DNA from: Actinomycetota bacterium
Lineage (GTDB): Bacteria > Actinomycetota > Acidimicrobiia > Acidimicrobiales > Ilumatobacteraceae
DNA: 64,000 nt
Direction: 5' to 3'
NCBI GenBank assembly: GCA_009702045.1
Contig: WLIV01000005.1
Span: 106,737-170,736, forward strand
This document shows positions 16,558-24,369 of the stretch, piece after piece (positions within the stretch are counted from its first letter, which is position 1; every line of letters starts with the position of its first letter). The position numbers were made by a program, and so were the translations under genes. Under the pieces are notes generated by a model. That model was given only the letters and a program-made list of their open reading frames with translations. It made no database searches and was not told where the DNA came from.

Positions 16558-18054
16558 ATGGCGATTCCGAAGGTCTGCGGCATCGAGACTGAATACGGCA
16601 TCCTTGTGCGCGGACCGGTCTCGGAGTCCATCGCCAACCCGGTGATGGCGTCGTCGTTGCTGATCAATGCGTATCTCTCCGCCAACAACCGCAAAGTTGG
16701 GTGGGACTTCGCGGACGAGCACCCCGGCATGGATGCTCGCGGGTTTCGTGTCGACGATCTGCTAGCGCCGGCAATCGAGACCTCACTGGTCAATGCGGTG
16801 CTCACCAACGGAGCTCGCTACTACGTAGATCATGCGCATCCCGAGATCAGCACTCCCGAATGCCTGACAGCGCGGGAGGCGCTGGTGTTCGATCGGGCGG
16901 CGGAGGAAATCGTGCGCGCCAGCATGGCTGCAGCGGATTCCATGCTGCCTGCGGGTGCCGAGATCCTGTGCCACAAGAACAACTCCGATGGCAAGGGCAA
17001 CAGCTACGGCTGCCACGAGAACTACCTCGTTGCCAGGGACGTGCCCTTCAATCGCATCGTTCGTCAGATCACTCCGCACTTCGTCAGCCGTCAGGTAGTT
17101 GTTGGTGCCGGCAAGGTCGGATGCGAAGTCCCCGGGATGCGTAACCACGAGGTGCCGTTTCAGATCAGCCAACGTGCCGACTTCTTCGAGGAGGAGGTCG
17201 GCCTGGAGACAACGTTCAAACGACCGATCGTGAACACCCGCGACGAACCGCACTGCGATCCCAACAAGTACCGACGACTGCACGTCATCGTTGGCGACGC
17301 GAACATGAGCGAAACCGCCACGCTGGTGAAGCTCGGGGTGACAGCGCTCGTCCTGGCGATGATCGAGGACGACGAGCTTGGTGACGATCTGACCCTTGCG
17401 AACCCGGTGCAGGCAATCCGCGAGGTCAGCCACGATCCGTCGCTGCGTCGCACGGTGTCGCTTCGAGATGGCCGACGTATGACGGCTCTGGAGATGCAAT
17501 GGTCGTTGTTCGCAAAGGCCACCAAGTACGCGCGTTCGTATGGTTTGTCGGCCGTGGGCGAAGAGGTCGGTGCGGAAGTGCTGGTGCTCTGGGAGAGCAT
17601 CCTCGCCGGACTCGAACGCGACCCTGACTCTGTCGCCCATCAGGTCGACTGGGTGGCCAAGCGACGCATTGTCGACGCGTATGCCGAGCGGCACGGGGTT
17701 CGCCCCGGCGACCCGCGCTTGAAGGCACTCGACTTGCAATACCACGACCTTCGCGCTGGCAAGTGTCTGGCCACTCGCGTTGGCCTCGACGTCCTGGCCG
17801 ACATCACCGATGTGCGACGGGCGATGACGGAGCCGCCAGTGACGACTCGTGCCTACTTCAGGGGACGTTGCCTGGCGAAGTGGCCCGATCAGATCGCCGC
17901 CGCGAACTGGGACAGCATCGTGTTCGACGCCGGTCGTGGTCCGTTGCGGCGTGTTCCGATGATGGAACCATTGCGCGGCACCGCTGAATACGTGGCTAGC
18001 TTGATCGACGAGAGCGCGACCCCGGCAGAGCTCCTCGCCCGGTTGGGGTCGTGA
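16558..18054 (+). CDS. dop: Pup deamidase/depupylase
   Basis: Removes Pup from conjugates, and in other species also converts Pup-Gln to Pup-Glu. The 498-residue protein belongs to the carboxylate-amine ligase fold: GIETEYG (8-14), [33 protein letters not shown] and [16 protein letters not shown]. The ANPVMASSLLINAYLSA segment after the first motif and the length near 500 separate Dop from PafA. It heads the dop-pup-prcB-prcA operon. Since Pup here already ends in glutamate, only the depupylase activity should be needed. Confidence 0.93.
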   Translation: MAIPKVCGIETEYGILVRGPVSESIANPVMASSLLINAYLSANNRKVGWDFADEHPGMDARGFRVDDLLAPAIETSLVNAVLTNGARYYVDHAHPEISTPECLTAREALVFDRAAEEIVRASMAAADSMLPAGAEILCHKNNSDGKGNSYGCHENYLVARDVPFNRIVRQITPHFVSRQVVVGAGKVGCEVPGMRNHEVPFQISQRADFFEEEVGLETTFKRPIVNTRDEPHCDPNKYRRLHVIVGDANMSETATLVKLGVTALVLAMIEDDELGDDLTLANPVQAIREVSHDPSLRRTVSLRDGRRMTALEMQWSLFAKATKYARSYGLSAVGEEVGAEVLVLWESILAGLERDPDSVAHQVDWVAKRRIVDAYAERHGVRPGDPRLKALDLQYHDLRAGKCLATRVGLDVLADITDVRRAMTEPPVTTRAYFRGRCLAKWPDQIAAANWDSIVFDAGRGPLRRVPMMEPLRGTAEYVASLIDESATPAELLARLGS

Positions 18055-18092
18055 GGTAAGAATGCGAAGACTCTGTACACATCGAGGACCAC

Positions 18093-18287
18093 ATGGCTGA
18101 GCGCACGCAGAAGCAGAAACCGGTACCGAGTCGCACCGACGAGACAGTCGGTGAGGATCCCGCGATCGCAGCGAGCGGCGACAAGCTGAAGGCTGAACTC
18201 GACGATCTGCTCGATGAGATCGATGAGGTGTTGGAAAGCAACGCCGAAGATTTCGTGAAGTCCTATGTGCAAAAGGGCGGCGAGTGA
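18093..18287 (+). CDS. pup: prokaryotic ubiquitin-like protein Pup
   Basis: The 64-residue protein tag that PafA links to lysines of target proteins. It is lysine-rich and disordered at the start ([12 protein letters not shown]), has the Mpa-binding coiled-coil segment [17 protein letters not shown], and ends YVQKGGE. The Gly-Gly-Glu end is the ligation-competent form; mycobacterial Pup ends Gly-Gly-Gln and must be deamidated. GAGGA (18084-18088) lies four bases before the ATG. It is 38 bases after dop and 4 bases before prcB. Confidence 0.97.
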   Translation: MAERTQKQKPVPSRTDETVGEDPAIAASGDKLKAELDDLLDEIDEVLESNAEDFVKSYVQKGGE

Positions 18288-18291
18288 CCTC

Positions 18292-19083
18292 ATGGCAATG
18301 CCGTTTTTCACACCTGGTGACGATCCAGGTTCCAGCTTCCCGGAACTGTTGAGGCGAGTTGGCCTGGCGCCTTCTTCAGTCATGTCCGGTTCCATCGCCG
18401 CCGAGCTCTCGGTTCCGCATGCCACCACCTGTGTCGCGCTGCGGTTCGCGGACGGGGTGGTCATGGCCGGCGATCGGCGTGCGACCAGCGGCAACCTGAT
18501 CAGCCACCGTGGCATGGAGAAGGTTGTCCAAGCCGATGACCACAGTGGTGTCGCCATCGCCGGAGCGGCAGGACCGGCAATGGAAATGGTGAAGCTCTTC
18601 CAGTTGCAACTCGAGCACTACGAGAAGGTCGAGGGCTCGCACCTCAGCTTGGAAGGTAAGGCCAACCAGCTCAGCATGATGGTGCGTGGCAACCTTCCGG
18701 CGGCGATGCAGGGCATGGTCGTAGTCCCGATCTTTGCCGGATACGACCTGCTGCGCGGTCTCGGCCGCCTGTTCACCTACGACGTCACCGGCGGGCGCTA
18801 CGAAGAGCACGATTACGTTGCCACCGGCTCAGGCAGCCTGCATGCCGGCACCGTCATCAAGATTGGCTGGCGCGACTCGCTCGACCGCAACGCTGCTGTG
18901 GCGCTGGCGTGCCGTGGTCTGTGGGAAGCCGCCGACGCCGACTCTGCCACTGGCGGGGTCGACGCGTTACGCGGTATCTACCCGGTGGTCGCCACCATCA
19001 CCTCCAACGGTTGGTCGCGTGTGGACGACGGCGAACTTGCCGGAGTGTACGAATCCATCGTCGCGGAGGTTCGCAACCGATGA
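18292..19083 (+). CDS. prcB: 20S proteasome beta subunit
   Basis: The proteolytic subunit. The 263-residue precursor carries a propeptide of about 44 residues that is removed autocatalytically before T45 in PHATTCVAL, exposing the N-terminal nucleophilic threonine. The GVVMAGDRRATSGNLIS segment is the usual beta-subunit lysine/aspartate region, with R in place of lysine-rich variants not informative. The residue before the cleavage site is alanine where mycobacteria have glycine. ATG at 18292 is chosen since the open frame further up overlaps pup. It overlaps prcA by four bases. Confidence 0.95.
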   Translation: MAMPFFTPGDDPGSSFPELLRRVGLAPSSVMSGSIAAELSVPHATTCVALRFADGVVMAGDRRATSGNLISHRGMEKVVQADDHSGVAIAGAAGPAMEMVKLFQLQLEHYEKVEGSHLSLEGKANQLSMMVRGNLPAAMQGMVVVPIFAGYDLLRGLGRLFTYDVTGGRYEEHDYVATGSGSLHAGTVIKIGWRDSLDRNAAVALACRGLWEAADADSATGGVDALRGIYPVVATITSNGWSRVDDGELAGVYESIVAEVRNR

Positions 19084-19763
19084 ACATGCCGTTCTACGTC
19101 GCACCCGAGCAGGTGATGAAGGACCGCGCCGACTACGCCCGCAAGGGCATCGCTCGCGGGCGGGCCGCAGTCGCGGTTCGTTATTCCGACGGTATTGCGC
19201 TCGTTGCCGAGAACGCCAGCAACACGTTGCGCAAGATCAGCGAGATCTACGATCGCATCGCGTTCGCTGGCGTCGGTAAATACAACGAGTTCGACCAACT
19301 GCGTGTCGCTGGCGTTCGGGCGGCGGATCTCAAGGGCTATCAGTACAGCCGAGACGACGTCGACGCCCGCAGCCTGGCCAACAACTACGCCCAGATTCTG
19401 GGTCAGATCTTCACCCACGAGATGAAGCCGCTTGAGGTCGAGATCCTCGTTGCCGAGGTTGGCGTGGGCAGCGAAGGCGACCAGATGTTCCACATTCTCT
19501 ATGACGGAACGGTGCTCGACGAGCGCACCTACACCGTGCTGGGCGGCGACGCCGAAGCGATCGGCGTGCGGATGAAGGAGTCGTACCGCGACGGGCAGAC
19601 CCTCGCGGCGGCACTGCAGTCGGCGACGACGGCGCTCAGCGGTCCAGACCGCACGCTGGCGGCCACCGATCTCGAGGTAGCAGTGCTCTCGCGAGCCAAC
19701 GGTCGTCGCTGCTTCAAGCGGCTCACCGACGACGCCGTCGCCGAATCCCTCGCCACCCCCTGA
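19080..19763 (+). CDS. prcA: 20S proteasome alpha subunit
   Basis: Forms the outer heptameric rings and the gate that Mpa opens. The 227-residue protein begins MNMPFYVAPEQVMKDRADYA, followed by the alpha-specific ARKGIARGRAAVAVRYSDG and later FAGVGKYNEFDQLR. It lacks a processed N-terminal threonine, as expected. Its ATG overlaps the prcB stop (ATGA), so equal synthesis of both subunits by coupling is likely. It is the last gene of the dop-pup-prcB-prcA operon; a tandem repeat and a hairpin follow. Confidence 0.95.
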   Translation: MNMPFYVAPEQVMKDRADYARKGIARGRAAVAVRYSDGIALVAENASNTLRKISEIYDRIAFAGVGKYNEFDQLRVAGVRAADLKGYQYSRDDVDARSLANNYAQILGQIFTHEMKPLEVEILVAEVGVGSEGDQMFHILYDGTVLDERTYTVLGGDAEAIGVRMKESYRDGQTLAAALQSATTALSGPDRTLAATDLEVAVLSRANGRRCFKRLTDDAVAESLATP

Positions 19764-19767
19764 CTCA

Positions 19768-19824
19768 CCCGTGCGAGTGCCTCGCCGCCCGTGCGAGTGC
19801 CTCGCCGCCCGTGCGAGTGCCTCG
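19768..19824 (+). repeat. tandem 20-base repeat after prcA
   Basis: CCCGTGCGAGTGCCTCGCCG occurs at 19768-19787 and 19788-19807 exactly, with a third copy running 17 bases to 19824. The block sits between prcA and the AbiEi/DUF559 gene. Confidence 0.85.
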
Positions 19825-19831
19825 TGCGCAC

Positions 19832-19872
19832 CCGAGTGGCGAGTGACGCACTGTGTGTCACTCCCCACTCGG
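19832..19872 (+). terminator. hairpin after prcA
   Basis: A 16-base-pair stem with one mismatch (arms 19832-19847 and 19857-19872, loop of nine bases). It contains the GAGTGG/CCACTC words that recur downstream of the next gene. It probably ends the proteasome operon, or it is a REP-like element. Confidence 0.55.
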
Positions 19873-19958
19873 AAGTCCCGGGGGGAGTTGTAGGACGACC
19901 CGATATGTTCCGACCTGGCTTCCCCCGAACCACTCGTCTCTCACCAACGAGGTGATCG

Positions 19959-20888
19959 ATGCAGCCACTTCCGGAGGAAGCACTCGAGTGCTTCCGCACC
20001 CATCACGGCATGTGTACCGCCGAACTCCTGACCCGAGCGGGCATGAGCCGCAGAATGCGACTCCGCGCCGTTGCCGACGGACTGCTGGAGCTCTGGTACG
20101 AACGCGTCTTCCGTATCCGCAGCGCACCGCTCACGTTGGAGGCGCGCTGCGTGGCGCTCAGCATGGCCTTCCCCCGAGGCTTCATCACCGGCCCCGCCGG
20201 CGGACGCCTCATGGGCCTTCGACGAATGCCTGCGGTCCAGCCGATCCACTTCGCGCATCCGCACGGTCGCCACATCGGCCCGTTCGACGGGGTGCGACTC
20301 CGCCAGTCCACGAAGATCGAACCCGCGCATTCGATACTCCGCAAGGACGGAATCCGCATCGCCTCTCCGGCACGCCTTGCGTTCGATCTCGCCGCCGACC
20401 TCGGCGCCGTCGACCATCGCTCGATCGTGGAGCAGCTGCTCGCTGAACACAAAGTGACGATGGCGGCCTTGGGGCGAATGGGTACGACCCTCGCACGCCC
20501 GGGGCGGTCTGGCTCGGAGCGATTCGTGGCGACGCTGTTGTTGCGCAGCGGACGCCCGGTCGACTCGCATCCCGAGTTGCTGGTACTCGACGGTCTGCGC
20601 CGCCGACAGATTCCGGTCGTCACTCAGCACCCGGATCTCATTCTCCCGAATGGTCGCCCGATTCGAGTCGACCTCGCCGTGCCGACCGTTCGGTGGGGCG
20701 TGGAGATCGATATCCATCCCGACCATCTGTTGCTCGACGGCACCACCCGCGACAAACGACGCGACCGGCAGTGTCACCTCATCGGCTGGCAGATCGAACG
20801 GGTCACGGAGCTCGACCTGCTCGACCTCGAGGCCATCTGCGATGAGTTGGCTCAGCTGTACCACGTCCGCTGCCGAGCCGCTGCCTGA
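19959..20888 (+). CDS. AbiEi-like winged-helix plus DUF559 (Vsr-type nuclease-like) protein
   Basis: A 309-residue protein of a type abundant in actinobacteria. The first 60 residues resemble the AbiEi antitoxin winged helix (CTAELLTRAGMSRRMRLRAV). The C-terminal part resembles DUF559/Vsr endonuclease folds: an IRVDLAVPTVRWGVEIDIHP segment, with D and E as candidate metal ligands, then RDKRRDRQCHLIGWQIERV, where the R and Q pattern is typical. No toxin gene is adjacent. It splits prcA from pafA and is bounded by repeats on both sides, which suggests insertion. Function unproven. Confidence 0.75.
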   Translation: MQPLPEEALECFRTHHGMCTAELLTRAGMSRRMRLRAVADGLLELWYERVFRIRSAPLTLEARCVALSMAFPRGFITGPAGGRLMGLRRMPAVQPIHFAHPHGRHIGPFDGVRLRQSTKIEPAHSILRKDGIRIASPARLAFDLAADLGAVDHRSIVEQLLAEHKVTMAALGRMGTTLARPGRSGSERFVATLLLRSGRPVDSHPELLVLDGLRRRQIPVVTQHPDLILPNGRPIRVDLAVPTVRWGVEIDIHPDHLLLDGTTRDKRRDRQCHLIGWQIERVTELDLLDLEAICDELAQLYHVRCRAAA

Positions 20889-20903
20889 TCCGTCAGAGCC
20901 TTC

Positions 20904-20943
20904 CGAGTGGGTGGTGACACCCCGGGGTGCCACCACCCACTCG
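20904..20943. repeat. 40-base near-perfect palindrome after the DUF559 gene
   Basis: The 13-base arm CGAGTGGGTGGTG (20904-20916) is matched exactly by its reverse complement at 20931-20943. The centre CACCCCGGGGTG (20918-20929) is itself palindromic, so only one pair in 40 bases fails. It starts 16 bases after the stop and can fold as a strong terminator or REP-like element. Confidence 0.85.
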
Positions 20944-21001
20944 GGTGGCACCACCCACTCGGGGTGGGCACCACCCACTCGCACCGGATGCCACCCACTC
21001 G
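20931..21001 (+). repeat. direct repeats CACCACCCACTCG before pafA
   Basis: CACCACCCACTCG occurs at 20931-20943, 20949-20961 and 20969-20981. A shortened copy (CCACCCACTCG) is at 20991-21001. The first copy is also the right arm of the palindrome at 20904-20943. Confidence 0.85.
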
Positions 21002-21026
21002 CACGGAGGAGCGTTGGGGGATGCGC

Positions 21027-21032
21027 TACGGT
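21027..21032 (+). promoter_or_regulatory. leaderless -10 box of pafA
   Basis: TACGGT six bases before the ATG at 21039. A competing in-frame ATG at 21021 has GGAGGA ten bases upstream, so two starts 18 bases apart are possible. Confidence 0.55.
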
Positions 21033-21038
21033 GCGCGC

Positions 21039-22397
21039 ATGGAGCGCCGCATCTACGGGCTGGAGAACGAGTACGGCGTCACCTGCACACTGCGTGGCCA
21101 GCGACGGCTGAGCCCCGATGAGGTCGCCCGCTACCTGTTTCGCCGGGTGGTCAGCTGGGGACGCAGCAGCAACGTGTTCCTGCAAAACGGGGCTCGGCTA
21201 TACCTCGACGTCGGCTCGCATCCGGAATACGCCACGCCAGAGTGCGACAGCCTGTACGACCTCGTCGTACACGACAAGGCGGGGGAGCGCATCCTCGAAA
21301 GCCTGCTGCTGGGCGCCGAGGAACGGCTTCGCGAGGAAGGCATCAACGGCACGATCTACCTGTTCAAGAACAACACCGACTCGGCCGGGAACAGCTACGG
21401 CTGCCACGAGAATTACCTCACCAACCGCACCGACGATATGGCACATTACGCCGAGGTCTTGATCCCGTTCTTGATCAGCAGGCAGATCTACACGGGTGCC
21501 GGCAAGGTGTCGCAGACCGCACGCGGCCCAGTGTTCTCGATGGCCCAGCGCGCCGAACACATCTGGGAAGGGGTCAGCAGCGCAACCACCCGTAGTCGGC
21601 CGATCATCAACACGCGTGATGAACCCCATGCCGATGCCGAGAAGTACCGGCGGCTGCATGTCATCGTCGGCGACAGCAACATGAGCGAGTACACCACGTT
21701 CGTGAAGGTTGGATCGATGGCCTGCATGTTGCGCATGTTGGAAGACCCGACTGTGGTCCTGCGCGACATGACGATGGAGAACCCGATCCGAGCGATCCGC
21801 GACATCAGCCACGACCCGACGTGCCGACGCAAGGTGCGACTCTCGAACGGACGCGAGGTCAGCGCGCTCGACATTCAGCGGGAATACCTCGACCGGGCGC
21901 TGCGCTACGCAAGCTCCAAGGGATTCCCGCCGATGGAGCAGAAGGCGTTGGAGATGTGGGAGCACTGCATCACCACGATCGAGAACGACCCACTGAAACT
22001 CGACCGTGAGGTCGATTGGGTGATCAAGTACCGACTCATCGAGGCCTTCCGCGCCCGTCACGACCTGCCGCTGGGAGACTCCCGAGTGCAGCTACTCGAC
22101 CTGCAGTACCACGACATTTCGCGCGAACGCAGCCCGTTCTACAAGTTGCAGGACCGTGGCATGGTGGAGCGGATGTGTCTTGACCAGGACATTGACGATG
22201 CGATCGACACACCTCCGCAGACCACGCGGGCACGACTGCGCGGTGAGTTCATCAAACGTGCCAAGGAACGTAAACGCGACTACACGGTGGATTGGGTGCA
22301 CCTCAAACTGAACGACCAAGCTCAGCGCACGGTGCTCTGCAAAGACCCATTTCGCAGTCGTGACGAGCGCGTGGAGAAGCTGATCGAGTCGCTCTGA
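21039..22397 (+). CDS. pafA: Pup-protein ligase
   Basis: Uses ATP to join the C-terminal glutamate of Pup to substrate lysines. The 452-residue protein matches the mycobacterial length exactly from this start. It shows [11 protein letters not shown] (7-17), [56 protein letters not shown] and [12 protein letters not shown]. It lacks the extra loop of Dop. In mycobacteria pafB and pafC follow; here lepB follows and no pafBC is in the window. A leaderless promoter separates it from the DUF559 gene upstream. Confidence 0.96.
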   Translation: MERRIYGLENEYGVTCTLRGQRRLSPDEVARYLFRRVVSWGRSSNVFLQNGARLYLDVGSHPEYATPECDSLYDLVVHDKAGERILESLLLGAEERLREEGINGTIYLFKNNTDSAGNSYGCHENYLTNRTDDMAHYAEVLIPFLISRQIYTGAGKVSQTARGPVFSMAQRAEHIWEGVSSATTRSRPIINTRDEPHADAEKYRRLHVIVGDSNMSEYTTFVKVGSMACMLRMLEDPTVVLRDMTMENPIRAIRDISHDPTCRRKVRLSNGREVSALDIQREYLDRALRYASSKGFPPMEQKALEMWEHCITTIENDPLKLDREVDWVIKYRLIEAFRARHDLPLGDSRVQLLDLQYHDISRERSPFYKLQDRGMVERMCLDQDIDDAIDTPPQTTRARLRGEFIKRAKERKRDYTVDWVHLKLNDQAQRTVLCKDPFRSRDERVEKLIESL

Positions 22398-22433
22398 GCC
22401 TGCCGCTGACGGTGTGCATCGGTCGGTGACCGC

Positions 22434-22439
22434 TAACGT
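22434..22439 (+). promoter_or_regulatory. leaderless -10 box of lepB
   Basis: TAACGT seven bases before the ATG at 22447; it supports this start over the upstream in-frame codon at 22414. Confidence 0.5.
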
Positions 22440-22446
22440 AGGTTCG

Positions 22447-23103
22447 ATGTCCGACGACCAGTATCGATCCGCTCACGAAGATTCGGCGTGGGCCTCGGAT
22501 CCCGCAGCGGTCGGAATCGACACGATCGACCCCGTGGACGGTGACAACACTGGCGCTGCGCAGTCCAAGAGCAAGCGCAAAGGCAGCTCCTGGATCGAGT
22601 GGTTCGTGGTGATCATCATCGCAGTGACGGCTGCGCTTCTGGTGCGCCAGTTCGTGCTGCAGCAGTTTGCCGTGTCCGGCTCGTCGATGTACTCCACGCT
22701 GCACGACGGCGACCGCGTGCTGGTGAACAAGCTCAGCTATCGCATGCACGACCCGCGTCGCGGCGACGTCGTGGTGCTCAAGACGCTCGAAAGCGTCGGC
22801 GAACGCGATCTCATCAAGCGAGTGGTGGCGCTGCCCGGCGAGAAAGTGGAGTATCGCTCGTGCGTGCTGTACGTGGACGGCCGGACCGTCGCTGAGCCCT
22901 ATCTCGACCCGAAGGTCGTCGCGCCGACGAACTGCGGCGGCGAACAGTCCTCGCTCACGATTCCCGCCGATTCGGTCTTCGTGATGGGTGACAACCGTGG
23001 CGGCTCCAAGGACAGCCGCGACCTCGGTCCGATCTCGTACAGCGACATCATCGGCCGTGCGTTCGTCGTGATTTGGCCCTACGGCGACTGGCGCTGGCTC
23101 TAG
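22447..23103 (+). CDS. lepB: signal peptidase I
   Basis: Cleaves signal peptides of exported proteins at the outer face of the membrane. The 218-residue protein has an acidic cytoplasmic N-terminus, one membrane helix (about 50-68, EWFVVIIIAVTAALLV), the catalytic serine S80 in SGSSM, the general base K124 in IKRVVALPGE, and GDNRGGSKDSRDLGPI. All signal-peptidase boxes are present. Its TAG stop shares the palindrome CTAG with the stop of the converging glycerophosphodiesterase gene. Confidence 0.95.
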   Translation: MSDDQYRSAHEDSAWASDPAAVGIDTIDPVDGDNTGAAQSKSKRKGSSWIEWFVVIIIAVTAALLVRQFVLQQFAVSGSSMYSTLHDGDRVLVNKLSYRMHDPRRGDVVVLKTLESVGERDLIKRVVALPGEKVEYRSCVLYVDGRTVAEPYLDPKVVAPTNCGGEQSSLTIPADSVFVMGDNRGGSKDSRDLGPISYSDIIGRAFVVIWPYGDWRWL

Positions 23104-23846
23104 GCGTCAGCGGCCGACTCGCCTCCGGGGCGGCCCAGCATCTCGCGGAAGACCGCCATCATTCGGTCTGGACTGTCGCAGTACACACCGTCGAGGCCCA
23201 TGTGGAGTGCCATGGCGATGATTCGGGGATCCTGTGTGTCCCATCCGAACGTCACGCGCTCGAAGCGATGGAACAACGCCACCAACCCACCGTTCCAGTC
23301 GCTGTGATGCAAGTTGATGGCATCGATGCCGTGCTGGTGGAGCGTCGCTGCTCGACGTTCGGGCCCCTCCTTCAGCTTGCTCTTACGGGTGCTGTCCACG
23401 AGGCGGACACCCGATCCTCGTAGCGGCAGGAGTGTCTCCCACTCGGGGGCGCACAGCCACAACCTGGGCAGCATCTGCGGAGCGACCTCGCGGACGATGT
23501 CGACCACACGTTGGCCACTGGCGGGGTCTTTCAGGTCGAGCGATACATCGAATCCGGTACCGCACTGCTCGAGCAGTTCTGCCAGCGACGGTATGTGCCC
23601 TGGCAACTCAGAGCGGCGGACACCGGCGATCGGCTTTCCTCGGCCGAACGAACGACGCACGATGCCGTCGTGGTCGAGCACAGGAACACCGTCGGCCGTG
23701 ACCCACACATCGCTCTCGAGGCCGGTGGCACCCTGTTGCAGCGCCAATCGGAACGACTCGAGCGTGTTCTCCGGTGCGTAGGCCCGTGCCCCGCGATGGG
23801 CGAAACCGATCGGAGCGGGCAGCTGAGTGGGCGGTCGCTGTTGCAC
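23100..23846 (-). CDS. glycerophosphodiester phosphodiesterase family protein
   Basis: Hydrolyses glycerophosphodiesters to glycerol-3-phosphate and an alcohol. The 248-residue TIM-barrel protein has FAHRGARAYAPENTLESF near the N-terminus (catalytic H and metal ligands E), LESDVWVTADGVPVLDHD, and a final GVYCDSPDRMM. No signal peptide is seen, so it is likely cytoplasmic. The start is GTG at 23846. It converges with lepB and diverges from tatB. Confidence 0.92.
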   Translation of the reverse strand: MQQRPPTQLPAPIGFAHRGARAYAPENTLESFRLALQQGATGLESDVWVTADGVPVLDHDGIVRRSFGRGKPIAGVRRSELPGHIPSLAELLEQCGTGFDVSLDLKDPASGQRVVDIVREVAPQMLPRLWLCAPEWETLLPLRGSGVRLVDSTRKSKLKEGPERRAATLHQHGIDAINLHHSDWNGGLVALFHRFERVTFGWDTQDPRIIAMALHMGLDGVYCDSPDRMMAVFREMLGRPGGESAADA

Positions 23847-23901
23847 CCCGCGATGATGACACGCGACCCTCTACGACGCACCGCTCAGGACTCCGTTCTC
23901 G

Positions 23902-23907
23902 TAGACT
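23902..23907 (+). promoter_or_regulatory. leaderless -10 box of tatB
   Basis: TAGACT six bases before the GTG at 23914. Confidence 0.55.
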
Positions 23908-23913
23908 CTCGAC

Positions 23914-24369
23914 GTGTTCAACATCCAGGGCAGCGAACTCGTCTTCTTGCTGCTCATCGCTCTTTTGGTGCTCGGACCCGAGAAGCTTCCCGACGCCATT
24001 CGCAAGTTCACCAAGACCTATGCCGAGTTCAAGAAGGTCGCCGGCGGTTTCCAGGGCGAACTGCGGTCTGTGCTCGACGAGCCGATGCGCGAGCTGCGCG
24101 GCACTGCTGATGCCATCCGCCAGGCGGCGAACCTCGACGGTGTGGAAAACCCGGCCGATGTGCTGCGCCAGGCAGCCAACTTCGATGGAGATGATCCAGC
24201 CGCCGCTCCCACCGCTCCCGCCGCCCGCCCACAACCTGCCGTGAGCGAGATCGCTCCGCGCCCCGCCGCGGAACAGCGGGAGGCCACGTTGAACTTCGGT
24301 GACCCGCGAGCCCGCCGCCGCGACGCCGAGGCTCAGGCCGAATCCACGCCTGAGGACGCAGCCGAATGA
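23914..24369 (+). CDS. tatB: twin-arginine translocase subunit TatB-like
   Basis: Part of the membrane complex that exports folded proteins. The 151-residue protein has an N-terminal helix (FNIQGSELVFLLLIALLVLG) with a glutamate at position 8, then an amphipathic helix after the GPEKLP hinge, then a long disordered proline- and alanine-rich tail. The FNIQGSE opening and lack of the TatA FGxxKLP glycine pattern favour TatB. It overlaps tatC by four bases. A TatA is not in the window. Confidence 0.85.
   Translation: MFNIQGSELVFLLLIALLVLGPEKLPDAIRKFTKTYAEFKKVAGGFQGELRSVLDEPMRELRGTADAIRQAANLDGVENPADVLRQAANFDGDDPAAAPTAPAARPQPAVSEIAPRPAAEQREATLNFGDPRARRRDAEAQAESTPEDAAE

Noticed and set aside
20931..21001. 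CRISPR array before pafA
   Set aside because: Repeats are only 11-13 bases with gaps of 5-9 bases, far too short for CRISPR, and no cas gene is present.
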